Origin: Anaerolineae bacterium
GTDB lineage: Bacteria; Chloroflexota; Anaerolineae; Aggregatilineales; UBA2796
Length of the DNA: 64,000 bases
Direction of reading: 5' to 3'
Assembly (NCBI GenBank): GCA_019637555.1
Contig: JAHBVK010000031.1
Location: forward strand, 1-64,000
The notes under the pieces are model-generated. The model was not told where the DNA came from. It searched no databases and saw only the letters and a list, made by a program, of their open reading frames with translations. Shown here piece after piece: positions 7,518 to 19,621 of the stretch (positions within the stretch are counted from its first letter, which is position 1; every line of letters begins with the position of its first letter). Position numbers and translations under genes: made by a program.

Positions 7518-10500
7518 ATGGCGTTGCAAACCCCTACGTCGGTATCTATAGCGCACGAGGCTATCGGTGTCTTTGCCAATCGCTACATGCTACTGACCCG
7601 CATCGGGCAAGGGGGCATGGGCGCTGTTTACCGTGCCGAAGATCGGTTGACTGGCAAAACTGTTGCGCTCAAGCGCGTTGAACGCCCTCTCTCCCAATTG
7701 CTGCTCTCCAGTGCTGACCTGTTTGATACGACACGGCGTATTACTGGTACCTACAGCCCCGATCAAGTTGCCCTGATCAACGAATTTCGCCTGCTTGCCT
7801 CGCTCCGGCACCCCAATATCGTCAGTGTGCTCGACTATGGCATCGTAGATGGGCAAACACCGTTCTTCACAATGGAACTGGTGAATCAACCGATGGATAT
7901 TGCCGACGCTGCCCAGCAAATTGATCTTCAGGGTAAAGTTAAACTCCTTATCGATCTACTACACGCCCTGTCCTACCTGCATCGCCATCACATCGTCCAC
8001 GCCGATCTCAAACCTTCCAATGTGCTTGTTGATGTCGAACATCGCGTCAGAGTAGTGGATTTCGGACTTTCGCTGCACGCCAACTACGCGACTGCCGTAA
8101 TGGGTTCGCTGCCCTACATGGCACCTGAAGTGCTGATCGGTTCCGCAATCACGGAAGCGGCAGATCTTTACGCCTTCGGATTGATCGCTTACGAGTGTTT
8201 CACTGATTCCTATCCCTTCGACTGGAGCAATCAGAATGTCCTGATCGAGCAGATCAAGAACCTGCCTGTCGATATGCGACTTGTTCAGCACATGGGTAAT
8301 CCGGCACTGGCGGATATTCTGGCGGTATTGCTGCAGAAAGACCCGTCACAGCGTTATCGGGATGCAGCTAGCGTTGTGCCGCTCCTTTATGCGGCTGTCG
8401 GATTGGAGGTTCCGCCGGAAACTGCTGTAATGCGCGAGAGTTTCCTGCAATCCGCACAGTTCATCGGGCGAGAAGTGCCCCTGCAACTTCTCAGTGAGGC
8501 TCTGAATGATGCCCGTAACGGACGTGGTTCAGCGTGGCTCATCGGCGGTGAGTCGGGGGTAGGTAAGAGCCGTTTGTTGGAGGAAATACGCATTCGCGGT
8601 TTAGTAGATGGCTTTCAGGTCGTGCGTGCCCAATCAACGGACAGGCGTGAACCTAACCAGATCTGGCGCGATGCGCTGCCGATACTGATCATTAATGCTC
8701 AAGTCACCGATATCGAAGCGGCAACCCTCAAACCGCTAGTGCCTCAGATAAACGATCTGCTCAAGCGCGAAATACTTGATATGCCTGCGCCAGATTCTCC
8801 GGAACCGGGTGCAAGCGTGCAGGATCGGCTGATGCGTGTTGTGCGGGCGCTGTTTGTACGTCAGCAATCACCTGTGCTGCTGCTCTTGGATGATCTCCAC
8901 TGGACGGAGTCCAGTATCCCGCTGCTAAATCGGTTGATCCATGAACTTTCTGATCTGCCTTTGCTCATCGTAGGCACGTATCGCAGCGATGAGTTCCCTG
9001 CTTTTCCTAACCAACTGCCTGAGATGATGCCGATGTTGCTGGAGCGTCTCTCTGAAATGGAGGTGATTGCTCTAGCTAAGGCGATCTTGGGCGAATCAGC
9101 GATACATTCGCAGCTCCTCGATTTGTTACAGAGCGAAACCGAAGGCAATGCCTTATTCCTCATTGAAGTCTTACGCACGCTCTCCGAGGATGCTGGCGCA
9201 CTCCGAGATATTGGCACAAAGCAGCTACCTCGTCACGTCTTCCCTCAAGGAATCCGACAAGTAGTAGAACGTCGCCTAAATCATCTATCACCACAATATC
9301 TAGAAGTGCTGCGTTTCGCTGCAGTAATCGGACGCGTGATCGATGTCCAGTTACTGCGCCATATCAATCCACTATTGGACTATGAGCGTTGGCTGTCGCA
9401 TTGTTTGGACGCTGCTATCATCGAGATTGTGTGGGAGCGCTGGCAGTTTGCCCACGACAAAATCCGTGAGGGGATTCTCGATGGCGTGGCGGAACCGATC
9501 AAGCCATTTCTACATTGGCGTGTCGCCGAATCTATTGAGGCGGTCTATGGCACAAGCGCGGAGTACGCCGCGGCGTTAGCAGAGCACTGGCGCCATACCG
9601 ACAATATCAAGAAGGAAGCCGATTACGTCGCCGTTGTCGCGCAGCAGTTGATCAATACTAGTGCCTATTACGATGCGCGTAGGCTGCTGTTGGATACTTA
9701 CGCTCGGCTGCAAGAAAACGTTATTCTGAGTCCAAACGCCCTACTGCCAAGTGCCCATTTGAAGAAACTGATCGGGGATACGCATAGTTACGTTGGGCAG
9801 TATGATGAGGCGCAAGCATGGTATCGCAGCGCTCTTAAGCTGGCACGGCAAATCCGCGAGGATCATCTAGTAGCGGATGTTTCAATCGGCTTAGGTCGTG
9901 TGCTGGCGCTTCAGTTAGGCAATTATGATGCGGCGGAATTGCTGCTAGTTTCTGCATTGCGGATTTACGAGAGCATGGGCGATCAACAGGGTGTCGCTAC
10001 CGCCTTGTTTGAATTGGGTCGCATCTATTACAACTGCCACCGCTTTGAGGCAGCGAGTGATTACTTTGAACGTTGCCTATCGCTGCGTTACCAGCTTCAG
10101 GACGATCTCGGTGTGGCACGAACACTGGAATGTATCGGGCAGATCGCGCAGAAGCATGGGCGCTTCCAGTTCGCAGTGCAATGTCTGTCGGAGGCACGCG
10201 CTATTCACCAGCGCATCGGTAACCTGCAGGGTCTAGGGCAAACGCTCTCAACACTGGGTTGTGTGGCGCACGAAAGTGGTGATGTCGAAGAAGGCATGGC
10301 ACTGCATCAGCAAGCACTCGATATTGCCTCGCGCATCGGCGATGATAGCTTGATCAGTGCTGCGCTCAATAACTTGGCGCTGCTGTTTGTGCAGGCGCAA
10401 GATTTTCAAATGGCGCTGCTGTATTACGATCAGACCTTGAAACTGGCGCGGCGCACCAATAATAGACTGTTTCTGTCAACACTCCTCGCTTCTCTAGGTC

Positions 10501-10844
10501 TGCTCCAGATCGAACTCGGCAATCTCAAGGATGCTCGCAACAACCTTTATGAGTGGTTATCGCTGGTCCACGAGATCGGTGCGGAACGGGTGCTGGATGG
10601 CTTGCTCGGTTGGGCTAAGCTGGCACTGATCGAAGACCGTGCGGTGCAAGCGGCGGAATGGCTCGGCTTGTACTCGGCACATTCTCACATCAGTAACTGG
10701 GATCGTAATCTGCCCGAAAACGACCTGAGGTTAAACCTTATCGCCAAGCTCGGTGATGCCGAGACTTGCGCAGTAATGGATCGAGGCAGGCAGCTTAACC
10801 TCACCGCCGAAATCACTCGGATGCTCCGCGAACTCGGTGCTTAG
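7518..10844 (+). CDS. Ser/Thr protein kinase with AAA ATPase and TPR domains
   Basis: 1108 aa signalling protein. Kinase domain at about 23-285: glycine loop IGQGGMGAV (29-37), ATP lysine K52, catalytic loop HADLKPSN, VDFGL and APE in MAPEVL. The loop is HAD where most kinases have HRD, a non-RD type. An AAA/orc1-like ATPase domain follows, with Walker A GGESGVGKS at about 343-351 and Walker B LLLLDDLHW at about 454-462. Tetratricopeptide repeats run from about 690 to 1020. There is no DNA-binding domain and no membrane segment, so it is cytoplasmic. This layout resembles PknK-type and large multidomain kinases; the target is unknown. It has its own extended -10 promoter. Confidence 0.93.
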   Translation: MALQTPTSVSIAHEAIGVFANRYMLLTRIGQGGMGAVYRAEDRLTGKTVALKRVERPLSQLLLSSADLFDTTRRITGTYSPDQVALINEFRLLASLRHPNIVSVLDYGIVDGQTPFFTMELVNQPMDIADAAQQIDLQGKVKLLIDLLHALSYLHRHHIVHADLKPSNVLVDVEHRVRVVDFGLSLHANYATAVMGSLPYMAPEVLIGSAITEAADLYAFGLIAYECFTDSYPFDWSNQNVLIEQIKNLPVDMRLVQHMGNPALADILAVLLQKDPSQRYRDAASVVPLLYAAVGLEVPPETAVMRESFLQSAQFIGREVPLQLLSEALNDARNGRGSAWLIGGESGVGKSRLLEEIRIRGLVDGFQVVRAQSTDRREPNQIWRDALPILIINAQVTDIEAATLKPLVPQINDLLKREILDMPAPDSPEPGASVQDRLMRVVRALFVRQQSPVLLLLDDLHWTESSIPLLNRLIHELSDLPLLIVGTYRSDEFPAFPNQLPEMMPMLLERLSEMEVIALAKAILGESAIHSQLLDLLQSETEGNALFLIEVLRTLSEDAGALRDIGTKQLPRHVFPQGIRQVVERRLNHLSPQYLEVLRFAAVIGRVIDVQLLRHINPLLDYERWLSHCLDAAIIEIVWERWQFAHDKIREGILDGVAEPIKPFLHWRVAESIEAVYGTSAEYAAALAEHWRHTDNIKKEADYVAVVAQQLINTSAYYDARRLLLDTYARLQENVILSPNALLPSAHLKKLIGDTHSYVGQYDEAQAWYRSALKLARQIREDHLVADVSIGLGRVLALQLGNYDAAELLLVSALRIYESMGDQQGVATALFELGRIYYNCHRFEAASDYFERCLSLRYQLQDDLGVARTLECIGQIAQKHGRFQFAVQCLSEARAIHQRIGNLQGLGQTLSTLGCVAHESGDVEEGMALHQQALDIASRIGDDSLISAALNNLALLFVQAQDFQMALLYYDQTLKLARRTNNRLFLSTLLASLGLLQIELGNLKDARNNLYEWLSLVHEIGAERVLDGLLGWAKLALIEDRAVQAAEWLGLYSAHSHISNWDRNLPENDLRLNLIAKLGDAETCAVMDRGRQLNLTAEITRMLRELGA

Positions 10845-10891
10845 TTAACCCGCTGTTTAACAAATTCTAATCATCCGTCACCTTCGTTTGA

Positions 10892-10923
10892 CTGATAATA
10901 TTACTCAGGTTTCCTGATAATAT
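10892..10923 (+). promoter_or_regulatory. Direct repeat CTGATAATAT, likely MarR operator
   Basis: Two perfect copies of CTGATAATAT (10892-10901 and 10914-10923) are spaced 22 nt apart, close to two helical turns, ending 20 nt before the marR start. Each contains a GATAAT that could be a -10 box. This is the expected place for an autoregulatory operator of the MarR protein encoded next. The assignment rests on position and repetition only. Confidence 0.5.
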
Positions 10924-10943
10924 GGGGGCTTGAGCAACATTCT

Positions 10944-11420
10944 ATGTCTGCAAAACGCAGGGCTACTACGCCGACATCGGAAGCACATCAAACAGCTTCT
11001 CAGTTGATGAATGTCGGACCCTTGCTCAACCGCATCCTTAGTATCGAATTTCGGCAGGAAGCGGGCGAAGGGGCGACTCTGCTGCAATTTCGCGTGTTGG
11101 CGCTTCTCCACGAGCAGCCAATGAACCTGAGCACCTTGGCGAAACTACGCCACGTCAGCCTGCAATCGGCGGGCGAGCTGACGCAAACATTGGTCGAACG
11201 GGGTTGGGTGATCCGTACGCCTGATCCAGCGGATCGGCGTCAGTCGATTCTCAGCCTCACTGAGGAAGGACGTGCTCATTTCGAGCACGCTCAAGATCGC
11301 ATGTTAGCACGTCTGACCGGGCATCTCTCAACACTGGACAGCACGCAGTTAGAAACGATTCGAGAATCGTTGAGTATTCTGCAGCAAATTCTTCTGCTGG
11401 CGCAGAAAACGGATGAATGA
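10944..11420 (+). CDS. MarR-family transcriptional regulator
   Basis: 158 aa winged-helix protein. The helix-turn-helix is around MNLSTLAKLRHVSLQSAGELTQTLVERGWV (about 57-86), and the wing carries DPADRRQSILSLTEEG, the DxRR motif of the family. MarR proteins usually repress neighbouring efflux genes and release DNA on binding a small molecule. It overlaps the following ABC ATPase gene by 8 nt, so regulator and exporter are one transcript. The ligand is unknown. Confidence 0.92.
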   Translation: MSAKRRATTPTSEAHQTASQLMNVGPLLNRILSIEFRQEAGEGATLLQFRVLALLHEQPMNLSTLAKLRHVSLQSAGELTQTLVERGWVIRTPDPADRRQSILSLTEEGRAHFEHAQDRMLARLTGHLSTLDSTQLETIRESLSILQQILLLAQKTDE

Positions 11421-12474
11421 GCTTATGACTACAGTAAGCACCTTACCATCGGGTATCAACGTCGTCGCCAAAGATGAATCGGCAGTTCCTACAATCCCTA
11501 TCGTCAGCGTCAATAACCTGACCAAGCAATTCGGAGATTTCACTGCGGTTAACGGAATCAGTTTCAGCGTTAACCATCGTGAAATTTTCGGCTTCCTGGG
11601 ACCGAATGGCGCGGGCAAATCAACCACCATCAAAATGATTTGCACGCTGTTGCAACCGACCAGCGGACAGATCCGGGTTGCCGATCACGATGTCCTTCGC
11701 GAATCGAGCAAGGTGCGCTCCGCCATTGGCATTGTCTTTCAGGATAACTCGCTGGACAGCGGCTTGACGGCGCAAGAAAATCTTGAGTTTCATTGCATCA
11801 TGTACCATATTCCCCGCGCTGAGCGGGAAAAACGTATCCACGATGTGCTGCTGCTGATGGATTTGGTCGAGGTGAAAGATCGCTATGTCAAAACATTCTC
11901 CGGTGGAATGCGCCGTCGTCTGGAGATCGCTCGTGGCTTACTGCACGAACCCCAATTGTTGATTCTCGATGAGCCGACTGTAGGACTTGATCCGCAAACG
12001 CGCAATTACATCTGGCAATATGTGCGCCAACTGCGCGAGCGCCACGACACCACCGTATTCATGACCACACACTATATGGATGAAGCAGAATACTGTGATC
12101 GCATCGCCATCATTGATCGTGGGGAAATCATCGCGTTGGATACACCGCGTGGGCTGAAGCAGATGCTGCGCGAAGATCGCATCGAGATTGTCACCTCCGA
12201 TCCTGAACGCGCCCGCCAGCTCGTGATCGAAAATCTCGGTGCCGCTGCGACCATCGACGGCAATCAATTAATCATCAGCGCACCCGACTCGGACCATTTT
12301 GTGCCTCGGTTGCTTACCGAGTTGGTGCAGCACAATCTCCGCGCGGAGTCACTGCAAGTCCGTCAGACTTCACTGGAAGATGTCTTCATCAACCTGACCG
12401 GACGGCATATCCGTGAGGAAGAAGGCGGTAAAGACGAACGCCGCCTGACTGCACGCCGCATGGGCAGAATGTAA
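11413..12474 (+). CDS. ABC-2 exporter ATP-binding subunit, DrrA type
   Basis: 353 aa. Walker A GPNGAGKST at about 62-70, signature FSGGM at about 160, Walker B LLILDEPT at about 183-190, and an H-loop in VFMTTHYMDEAEYCDR. The MTTHYMDEAE text is typical of the daunorubicin-resistance (DrrA) and NodI group. A C-terminal domain of about 100 residues follows the nucleotide-binding domain, as in that group. It energises export through the permease encoded 42 nt downstream. The ATG at 11413 overlaps the end of marR; M5 (11425) is an alternative start. Confidence 0.93.
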   Translation: MNELMTTVSTLPSGINVVAKDESAVPTIPIVSVNNLTKQFGDFTAVNGISFSVNHREIFGFLGPNGAGKSTTIKMICTLLQPTSGQIRVADHDVLRESSKVRSAIGIVFQDNSLDSGLTAQENLEFHCIMYHIPRAEREKRIHDVLLLMDLVEVKDRYVKTFSGGMRRRLEIARGLLHEPQLLILDEPTVGLDPQTRNYIWQYVRQLRERHDTTVFMTTHYMDEAEYCDRIAIIDRGEIIALDTPRGLKQMLREDRIEIVTSDPERARQLVIENLGAAATIDGNQLIISAPDSDHFVPRLLTELVQHNLRAESLQVRQTSLEDVFINLTGRHIREEEGGKDERRLTARRMGRM

Positions 12475-12516
12475 GCAATCGCGCCGTAACTAAGTAGAAA
12501 CATAGGATTTCGTACC

Positions 12517-13359
12517 ATGTCCACATCAAGAATCGCGGGCGCTGCACCTGCGGAAACGATCAGGTCTGACGGCTCCGCGCGCGGCATCGGTTGGCTGCGA
12601 AACGAGATTGCGCCCGAAGTCATCTACGGCATCTGGCTGCGCGATGTCAAGAAATTCTGGCGCGAGCGCAGCCGTTTATGGGGTGGCATCGCCCGCCCGA
12701 TCCTCTGGTTGTTGATCTTGGGAGGAAGTTTGAGGGCAGCCGTTAGCACCGATACGCTTGGCGGCGCAGCAGACTACACACAATATATCTTTCCCGGTGT
12801 AGTCGGGCTGACGCTCATCTTTTCTGCGCTGCAATCCGCCACCAGCATCATTTGGGATCGAGAATTCGGCTTCCTCAAAGAAGTGCTGGCAGCACCGGTT
12901 CCGCGCCTTTCGATTATTGTCGGCAAGGCATTAGGGGGCGCTACGCAGGCGACCCTTCAGGGCATTATCACCATGCTCTTTGCCCCGCTAATCGGATTGT
13001 GGCTGCCAGCGCCCCAGATCATTGGCTTGATCGCCATGATGCTGCTGATCGGCTTTGCACTGACGGCATTAGGCATCGTCATCGCCAGCCGTATGACCTC
13101 ATTCGAGGGCTTTGGCACGATCTCAAATTTTGTGGTCATGCCCATGTACTTCCTCAGCGGCGCAATCTATCCTATCAGCAACGCCCCGCAGTGGATTCGC
13201 GGACTAGGCGTCGTCAATCCGCTCGCTTACGGCGTGGATGCCATGCGTCACATTGCTATCGGGATCGGCAGCTATCCCTTCGCGCTCGACCTCGCCTTCT
13301 TGGTAGGCTTTGCGCTAGTCATGATTGGAATCGCCTATCCGCTGTTCAACCGCGAATAA
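12517..13359 (+). CDS. ABC-2 exporter permease, DrrB type
   Basis: 280 aa with about six membrane helices. It carries the ABC-2 family hallmark of a conserved segment near FLSGAIYPISNAPQWIRGLGVVNPLAYGVDAMR, also found in DrrB and NodJ. It forms the membrane channel for the preceding ATPase. The exported compound is not visible. It ends 6 nt before the convergent beta-galactosidase gene, leaving no room for a separate terminator. Confidence 0.92.
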   Translation: MSTSRIAGAAPAETIRSDGSARGIGWLRNEIAPEVIYGIWLRDVKKFWRERSRLWGGIARPILWLLILGGSLRAAVSTDTLGGAADYTQYIFPGVVGLTLIFSALQSATSIIWDREFGFLKEVLAAPVPRLSIIVGKALGGATQATLQGIITMLFAPLIGLWLPAPQIIGLIAMMLLIGFALTALGIVIASRMTSFEGFGTISNFVVMPMYFLSGAIYPISNAPQWIRGLGVVNPLAYGVDAMRHIAIGIGSYPFALDLAFLVGFALVMIGIAYPLFNRE

Positions 13360-13365
13360 CGCCAA

Positions 13366-16485
<3,120 letters not shown>

Positions 16486-16532
16486 TCAAAACTCAACGCA
16501 GAAAGAGAGGGAATCGAGCTTCAGCCTGCTCG

Positions 16533-16958
16533 CTACGCCGGACCTGTCGCTTCCAACGCAGCCACGATGCTCAAAACTATCGCTACGATCAGCACTATCA
16601 TGCCAAAGCATAGCCACAGCACGGCGGCGCGACCGGGCTGCAATGGTTCCTCATCAAAGTCGAAGCCCAGCATAACGCGCCAGCCGACCCAGTACATCAC
16701 CACGCCGACAACTGCCAGTCCAAGCAGCATCAGCGAGAGGATGTTTTCAGGTAGTTGGTTAACGGGTAGCTGGAACAGCAGTGTAAACGCGCTAATGCCT
16801 ATCGCTCCGGTGATTACCGCCGAGACTACCGCTGCCAGCGCCATCCGCACCAGTCGCGGCAGGCGGGCGATCCTTGCCGCCATCGTATCCAGCAGGGCAG
16901 GTGGTGGCGGCGGTGGCGGATCGTAAGGTTTTCGGGCAGCAGCACGCTTTTTGCTCAT
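16533..16958 (-). CDS. Small membrane protein next to hemoglobin
   Basis: 141 aa. A basic N-terminus and a run of seven prolines (about 14-20) precede three hydrophobic segments at about 38-62, 72-94 and 109-135. No family is recognised. It begins 5 nt after the truncated hemoglobin stop codon and has no clear ribosome site of its own, so it is probably translated by coupling. A functional link to the hemoglobin is inferred from this arrangement only. Confidence 0.75.
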   Translation of the reverse strand: MSKKRAAARKPYDPPPPPPPALLDTMAARIARLPRLVRMALAAVVSAVITGAIGISAFTLLFQLPVNQLPENILSLMLLGLAVVGVVMYWVGWRVMLGFDFDEEPLQPGRAAVLWLCFGMIVLIVAIVLSIVAALEATGPA

Positions 16959-16963
16959 AAGAG

Positions 16964-17371
16964 TTAGGGGTTTGACACCATTTGGTCAATAGGCGCATCG
17001 TTGATCAGGAACGTAGCCGCACCACTGAAATACTCGCTCATGGTGGTGCGTGCCGGTTCAGGAATCTCAGCTTCATCCAGTGCGGCAAGCATTGCCGTCA
17101 CCCACGCATCGCGTTCCCGCTGCCCGATCCTGAAATTCCCGTGTCGCATTCGTAAGCGGGGATGTCCACGCTCGGCATTGTAATCTTGCGGTCCGCCGAA
17201 ATACTGGATCAGGAATAGCCCCAATCGGTACTCCGCACCCTCCATATCGAATTCAGGGTACAGCGGACGCAGCACCGGATCATTGGCAACGTTACGATAA
17301 AAAGCAGCGACGAGGCGCTCGAACCCCTCACTGCCAATCACATCATAAATACTCTTTGTGGGATGTGCCAT
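16964..17371 (-). CDS. Truncated hemoglobin, group II (TrHbO-like)
   Basis: 135 aa, the usual length for the family. It shows YPEFDMEGAEYRLGLFLIQYFGGPQDYNAERGHPRLRMRH, the group II pattern with the proximal histidine in the RGHPRLRMRH region, and RDAW a little further on. Group II globins bind O2 tightly and are linked to oxygen or nitric-oxide chemistry in aerobic bacteria. It is the first gene of a two-gene unit with the small membrane protein downstream. The ATG at 17369-17371 has only a weak upstream AAGG. Confidence 0.92.
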   Translation of the reverse strand: MAHPTKSIYDVIGSEGFERLVAAFYRNVANDPVLRPLYPEFDMEGAEYRLGLFLIQYFGGPQDYNAERGHPRLRMRHGNFRIGQRERDAWVTAMLAALDEAEIPEPARTTMSEYFSGAATFLINDAPIDQMVSNP

Positions 17372-17508
17372 CTACACACTTACACCTTCACTACACAGGC
17401 TGCCTACCATTATATCCATTCACCTGCACATGTGCGTTCTCAGGTTTTCTCACAATCTGGACGCAAAATTGCGGGCACCATACGCAGTTGGCAATAGTAA
17501 TTGGTAAT

Positions 17509-17538
17509 AATGGCAATATCAGCACACAATTTGCCATT
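17509..17538. repeat. AATGGCAA inverted repeat
   Basis: AATGGCAA (17509-17516) and TTGCCATT (17531-17538) form a perfect 8-base inverted repeat with a 14-nt gap, upstream of the LysE gene. The same octamer recurs at 20546-20553, 40370-40377 and 40381-40388, and its complement at 40348-40355, always between genes. It may be a small dispersed repeat or a protein-binding site. Confidence 0.4.
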
Positions 17539-17582
17539 GCAGAATCCTGATCCAGTTACCGCTTCACCTAAAAGGACTCTCC

Positions 17583-18212
17583 ATGCTCGATTTCATAATC
17601 AGGGCAATGCAGCTTGGCTTCAGCGCGAGTATCTCACCCGGACCACTGCAAAGCTACCTGATCAGCAGTGCGCTCACGCTTGGTTGGCGGCGCAGTTTGA
17701 TCCTCTGCCTCGTGCCGATCATCACCGACATCCCACTGATCATTCTCGTTGTCTTTATTCTGGGAACAGTACCTGACGTGATGATCCGCGTGCTGCAAAT
17801 TGCGGGGGGCTTCTTCCTTTTGTGGATTGCATGGGGTACGTTTCAAAGTTGGCGGTCGGGTGTCACCATCGGCGGATCAGAAGATGCATCATTGCGTAGC
17901 ACTTCTCAATTCAGCGTCTTGCGGCGTGGTGTGTTAATGGGCTGGATCAGTCCAAGTCCCTACATTTATTGGGGGACGGTACTCGGACCGCTATTGATTG
18001 CGGCGCTGCGCGAATCGCTGCTTCACGCCGCTGCCTTCTTGGTTTCGTTCTACGCTACCTTTGCCTTCTTTATCGCCGTAACCATCATCGTCTTTGATCG
18101 CCTTCGCCGCCTCGATCCGCGCTTCACCCGATTCCTCATCCTGCTAACGATCATCGTCCTACTATGGGTTGCCATCACGCTGCTGCTGAGCGGCTTCGGC
18201 ATCACATCCTAA
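17583..18212 (+). CDS. LysE/RhtB-family exporter
   Basis: 209 aa with six hydrophobic segments. The N-terminus FIIRAMQLGFSASISPGPLQSYLISSAL has the SPGP motif of the LysE superfamily, which exports amino acids or related small molecules. The ATG at 17583 has AAAGGA six bases upstream. It is a single-gene unit, convergent with gapA. The substrate cannot be told from sequence. Confidence 0.87.
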   Translation: MLDFIIRAMQLGFSASISPGPLQSYLISSALTLGWRRSLILCLVPIITDIPLIILVVFILGTVPDVMIRVLQIAGGFFLLWIAWGTFQSWRSGVTIGGSEDASLRSTSQFSVLRRGVLMGWISPSPYIYWGTVLGPLLIAALRESLLHAAAFLVSFYATFAFFIAVTIIVFDRLRRLDPRFTRFLILLTIIVLLWVAITLLLSGFGITS

Positions 18213-18227
18213 ACTGTGTAGCAACTT

Positions 18228-18251
18228 CCCCTCTCCGTCAACGGAGAGGGG
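18228..18251. repeat. CCCCTCTCC hairpin between lysE and gap
   Basis: CCCCTCTCCGT (18228-18238) and ACGGAGAGGGG (18241-18251) form a perfect 11-bp stem with a 2-nt spacer, so the real loop is a few bases larger. It is followed by ctagagggtagg. A relative with the same stem start and a similar AGGGTGAGG tail lies at 20391-20416. It sits between two convergent genes and could block transcription from both sides, but there is no U-tract. Confidence 0.6.
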
Positions 18252-18270
18252 CTAGAGGGTAGGTAAAGCA

Positions 18271-19269
18271 CTATTTCGACAGGAATGCCGCCATGTGCGC
18301 TAACTGCGTGGAGTAACCCATCTCGTTGTCGTACCAAGCGGCGACGGAAACTAGCGTCTCGTCCATCACCTGTACCAGCGGCAGATCGATGATTGAGGAG
18401 TGCGAATCGCCCACGATGCGTGTAGATGCCCACTCATCTTCCAGCACATCCATCACGCCCTTCAGTGCGCTGCTCTGTGCCGCCTTGCGGAACGCATCTT
18501 TGATTTCATCGGCAGTGATCGGACGCGACACGACGGCGTTCACTTCTGCGATGCTGCCCGTGCGCGTTGGGACGCGGTACGCCTTACCCGTGATCTTCAG
18601 ATCGGGCCATATGAACAAAAGCGCCTTCGCCGCGCCGGATGACGACGGGATAATGTTCTCGGCAGCAGCCCACGAATCGCGCAAATCCTTCATCGGCTGA
18701 TCGGTCAGCGATTGCGTGTTGGTGTAGGCATGAACGGTGGAGAAGAATGCCGATTTAATGCCTACCAGATCGCGCAGCACCTTGACCACTGGGGCAAGTG
18801 CGTTGGTCGTGCAGCTTGCCATACTAATGATGCGATGCTGATCGGGCTTGTAAGTATCGGTGTTGATACCCGGCAGCAGAACAGCATCGGCATCTTGCAG
18901 TGTCTTGCTTGCCGCACTGATCAGCACGCGCTTTGCGCCTTTATCCAGATGCGGTTGTGCGCCGGGACGGGTGGTTGCACGTCCTGTGCAGTCGATCACC
19001 ACATCAACTCCCATTGCACCCCAATCGGGCAAGCCTTCCGCGACATTGTAGTACTTGATTTCGCGTCCGCCGATGATCAACTTGTCACCACTGACGCTTA
19101 CTGGTTCGTGCCAGCGTCCATAGTTCGAGTCGGCTTCAAACAGCATGGCGAGAGTTTTGAGGTCTTTCACGTCGGAAATGGCGACGGGTGAAAATAGATT
19201 GTGTTTCAACGCTCCCTTGAGCGCCGAACGTCCGATTCGACCAAATCCTTGAATTGCGACATTACCCAT
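18271..19269 (-). CDS. gap: Glyceraldehyde-3-phosphate dehydrogenase
   Basis: 332 aa. It oxidises glyceraldehyde-3-phosphate to 1,3-bisphosphoglycerate in glycolysis. NAD(P)-binding GFGRIGR is at about 9-15, and the catalytic cysteine is C153 in SMASCTTNALAP. WYDNEMGYS near the C-terminus is also typical. The coenzyme residue after the second strand is in AISDVKDL, which suggests NAD use. The gene stands alone, with a possible 230-nt untranslated leader. Confidence 0.97.
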   Translation of the reverse strand: MGNVAIQGFGRIGRSALKGALKHNLFSPVAISDVKDLKTLAMLFEADSNYGRWHEPVSVSGDKLIIGGREIKYYNVAEGLPDWGAMGVDVVIDCTGRATTRPGAQPHLDKGAKRVLISAASKTLQDADAVLLPGINTDTYKPDQHRIISMASCTTNALAPVVKVLRDLVGIKSAFFSTVHAYTNTQSLTDQPMKDLRDSWAAAENIIPSSSGAAKALLFIWPDLKITGKAYRVPTRTGSIAEVNAVVSRPITADEIKDAFRKAAQSSALKGVMDVLEDEWASTRIVGDSHSSIIDLPLVQVMDETLVSVAAWYDNEMGYSTQLAHMAAFLSK

Positions 19270-19508
19270 AGTTGACTAGCTCCTTTTCAGAAATTGGACT
19301 AGGTTTGGGACTGAGAACTTACTTAATGAGCAGAATCGACTGTTTCTTGACGGCGAATGCTATCCGAACTTATTCGGCTAGTCGTCAGCATATTCACTCA
19401 CATTCACCCCTGAGTTTGTCAAATAGAAGGCTGCAAATTGCTTTACGCTGGAGGAATTCAGATCAGAAATAGAGATGTTCATAGAGCAGTTTTCACCGTA
19501 CATATCCC

Positions 19509-19540
19509 AGCATAGCACAAAATAACCGCCCTGTCTGTAA
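19509..19540 (-). promoter_or_regulatory. Putative promoter of gap
   Basis: On the minus strand, TGC plus TATGCT (-10 at 19509-19514, TG extension at 19516-19517) is 17 nt from CAGACA (-35 at 19532-19537, four of six consensus bases). Transcription would begin near 19502, leaving a leader of about 230 nt before the gap ATG. Confidence 0.4.
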
Positions 19541-19569
19541 TCTTAGTCGCAGTTTCCAAATTTGAACAC

Positions 19570-19578
19570 TGATATAGT
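19570..19578 (+). promoter_or_regulatory. Extended -10 promoter of the MBL-fold gene
   Basis: TGATATAGT at 19570-19578 has the TGn extension and five of six -10 bases, 43 nt before the ATG at 19622. No good -35 is visible. Confidence 0.35.
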
Positions 19579-19621
19579 CTATCGGCAAGCTGTCCGCTAC
19601 GATATCCATGGAGGCATAATA

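Larger units (their letters stand above)
19270..19621. other. Divergent intergenic region, gap and MBL-fold gene
   Basis: This 352-nt gap contains the starts of two divergent genes. I see one promoter candidate for each direction and no open reading frame that looks real. The gap side holds a leader of about 230 nt with no obvious riboswitch fold by eye. Confidence 0.6.
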
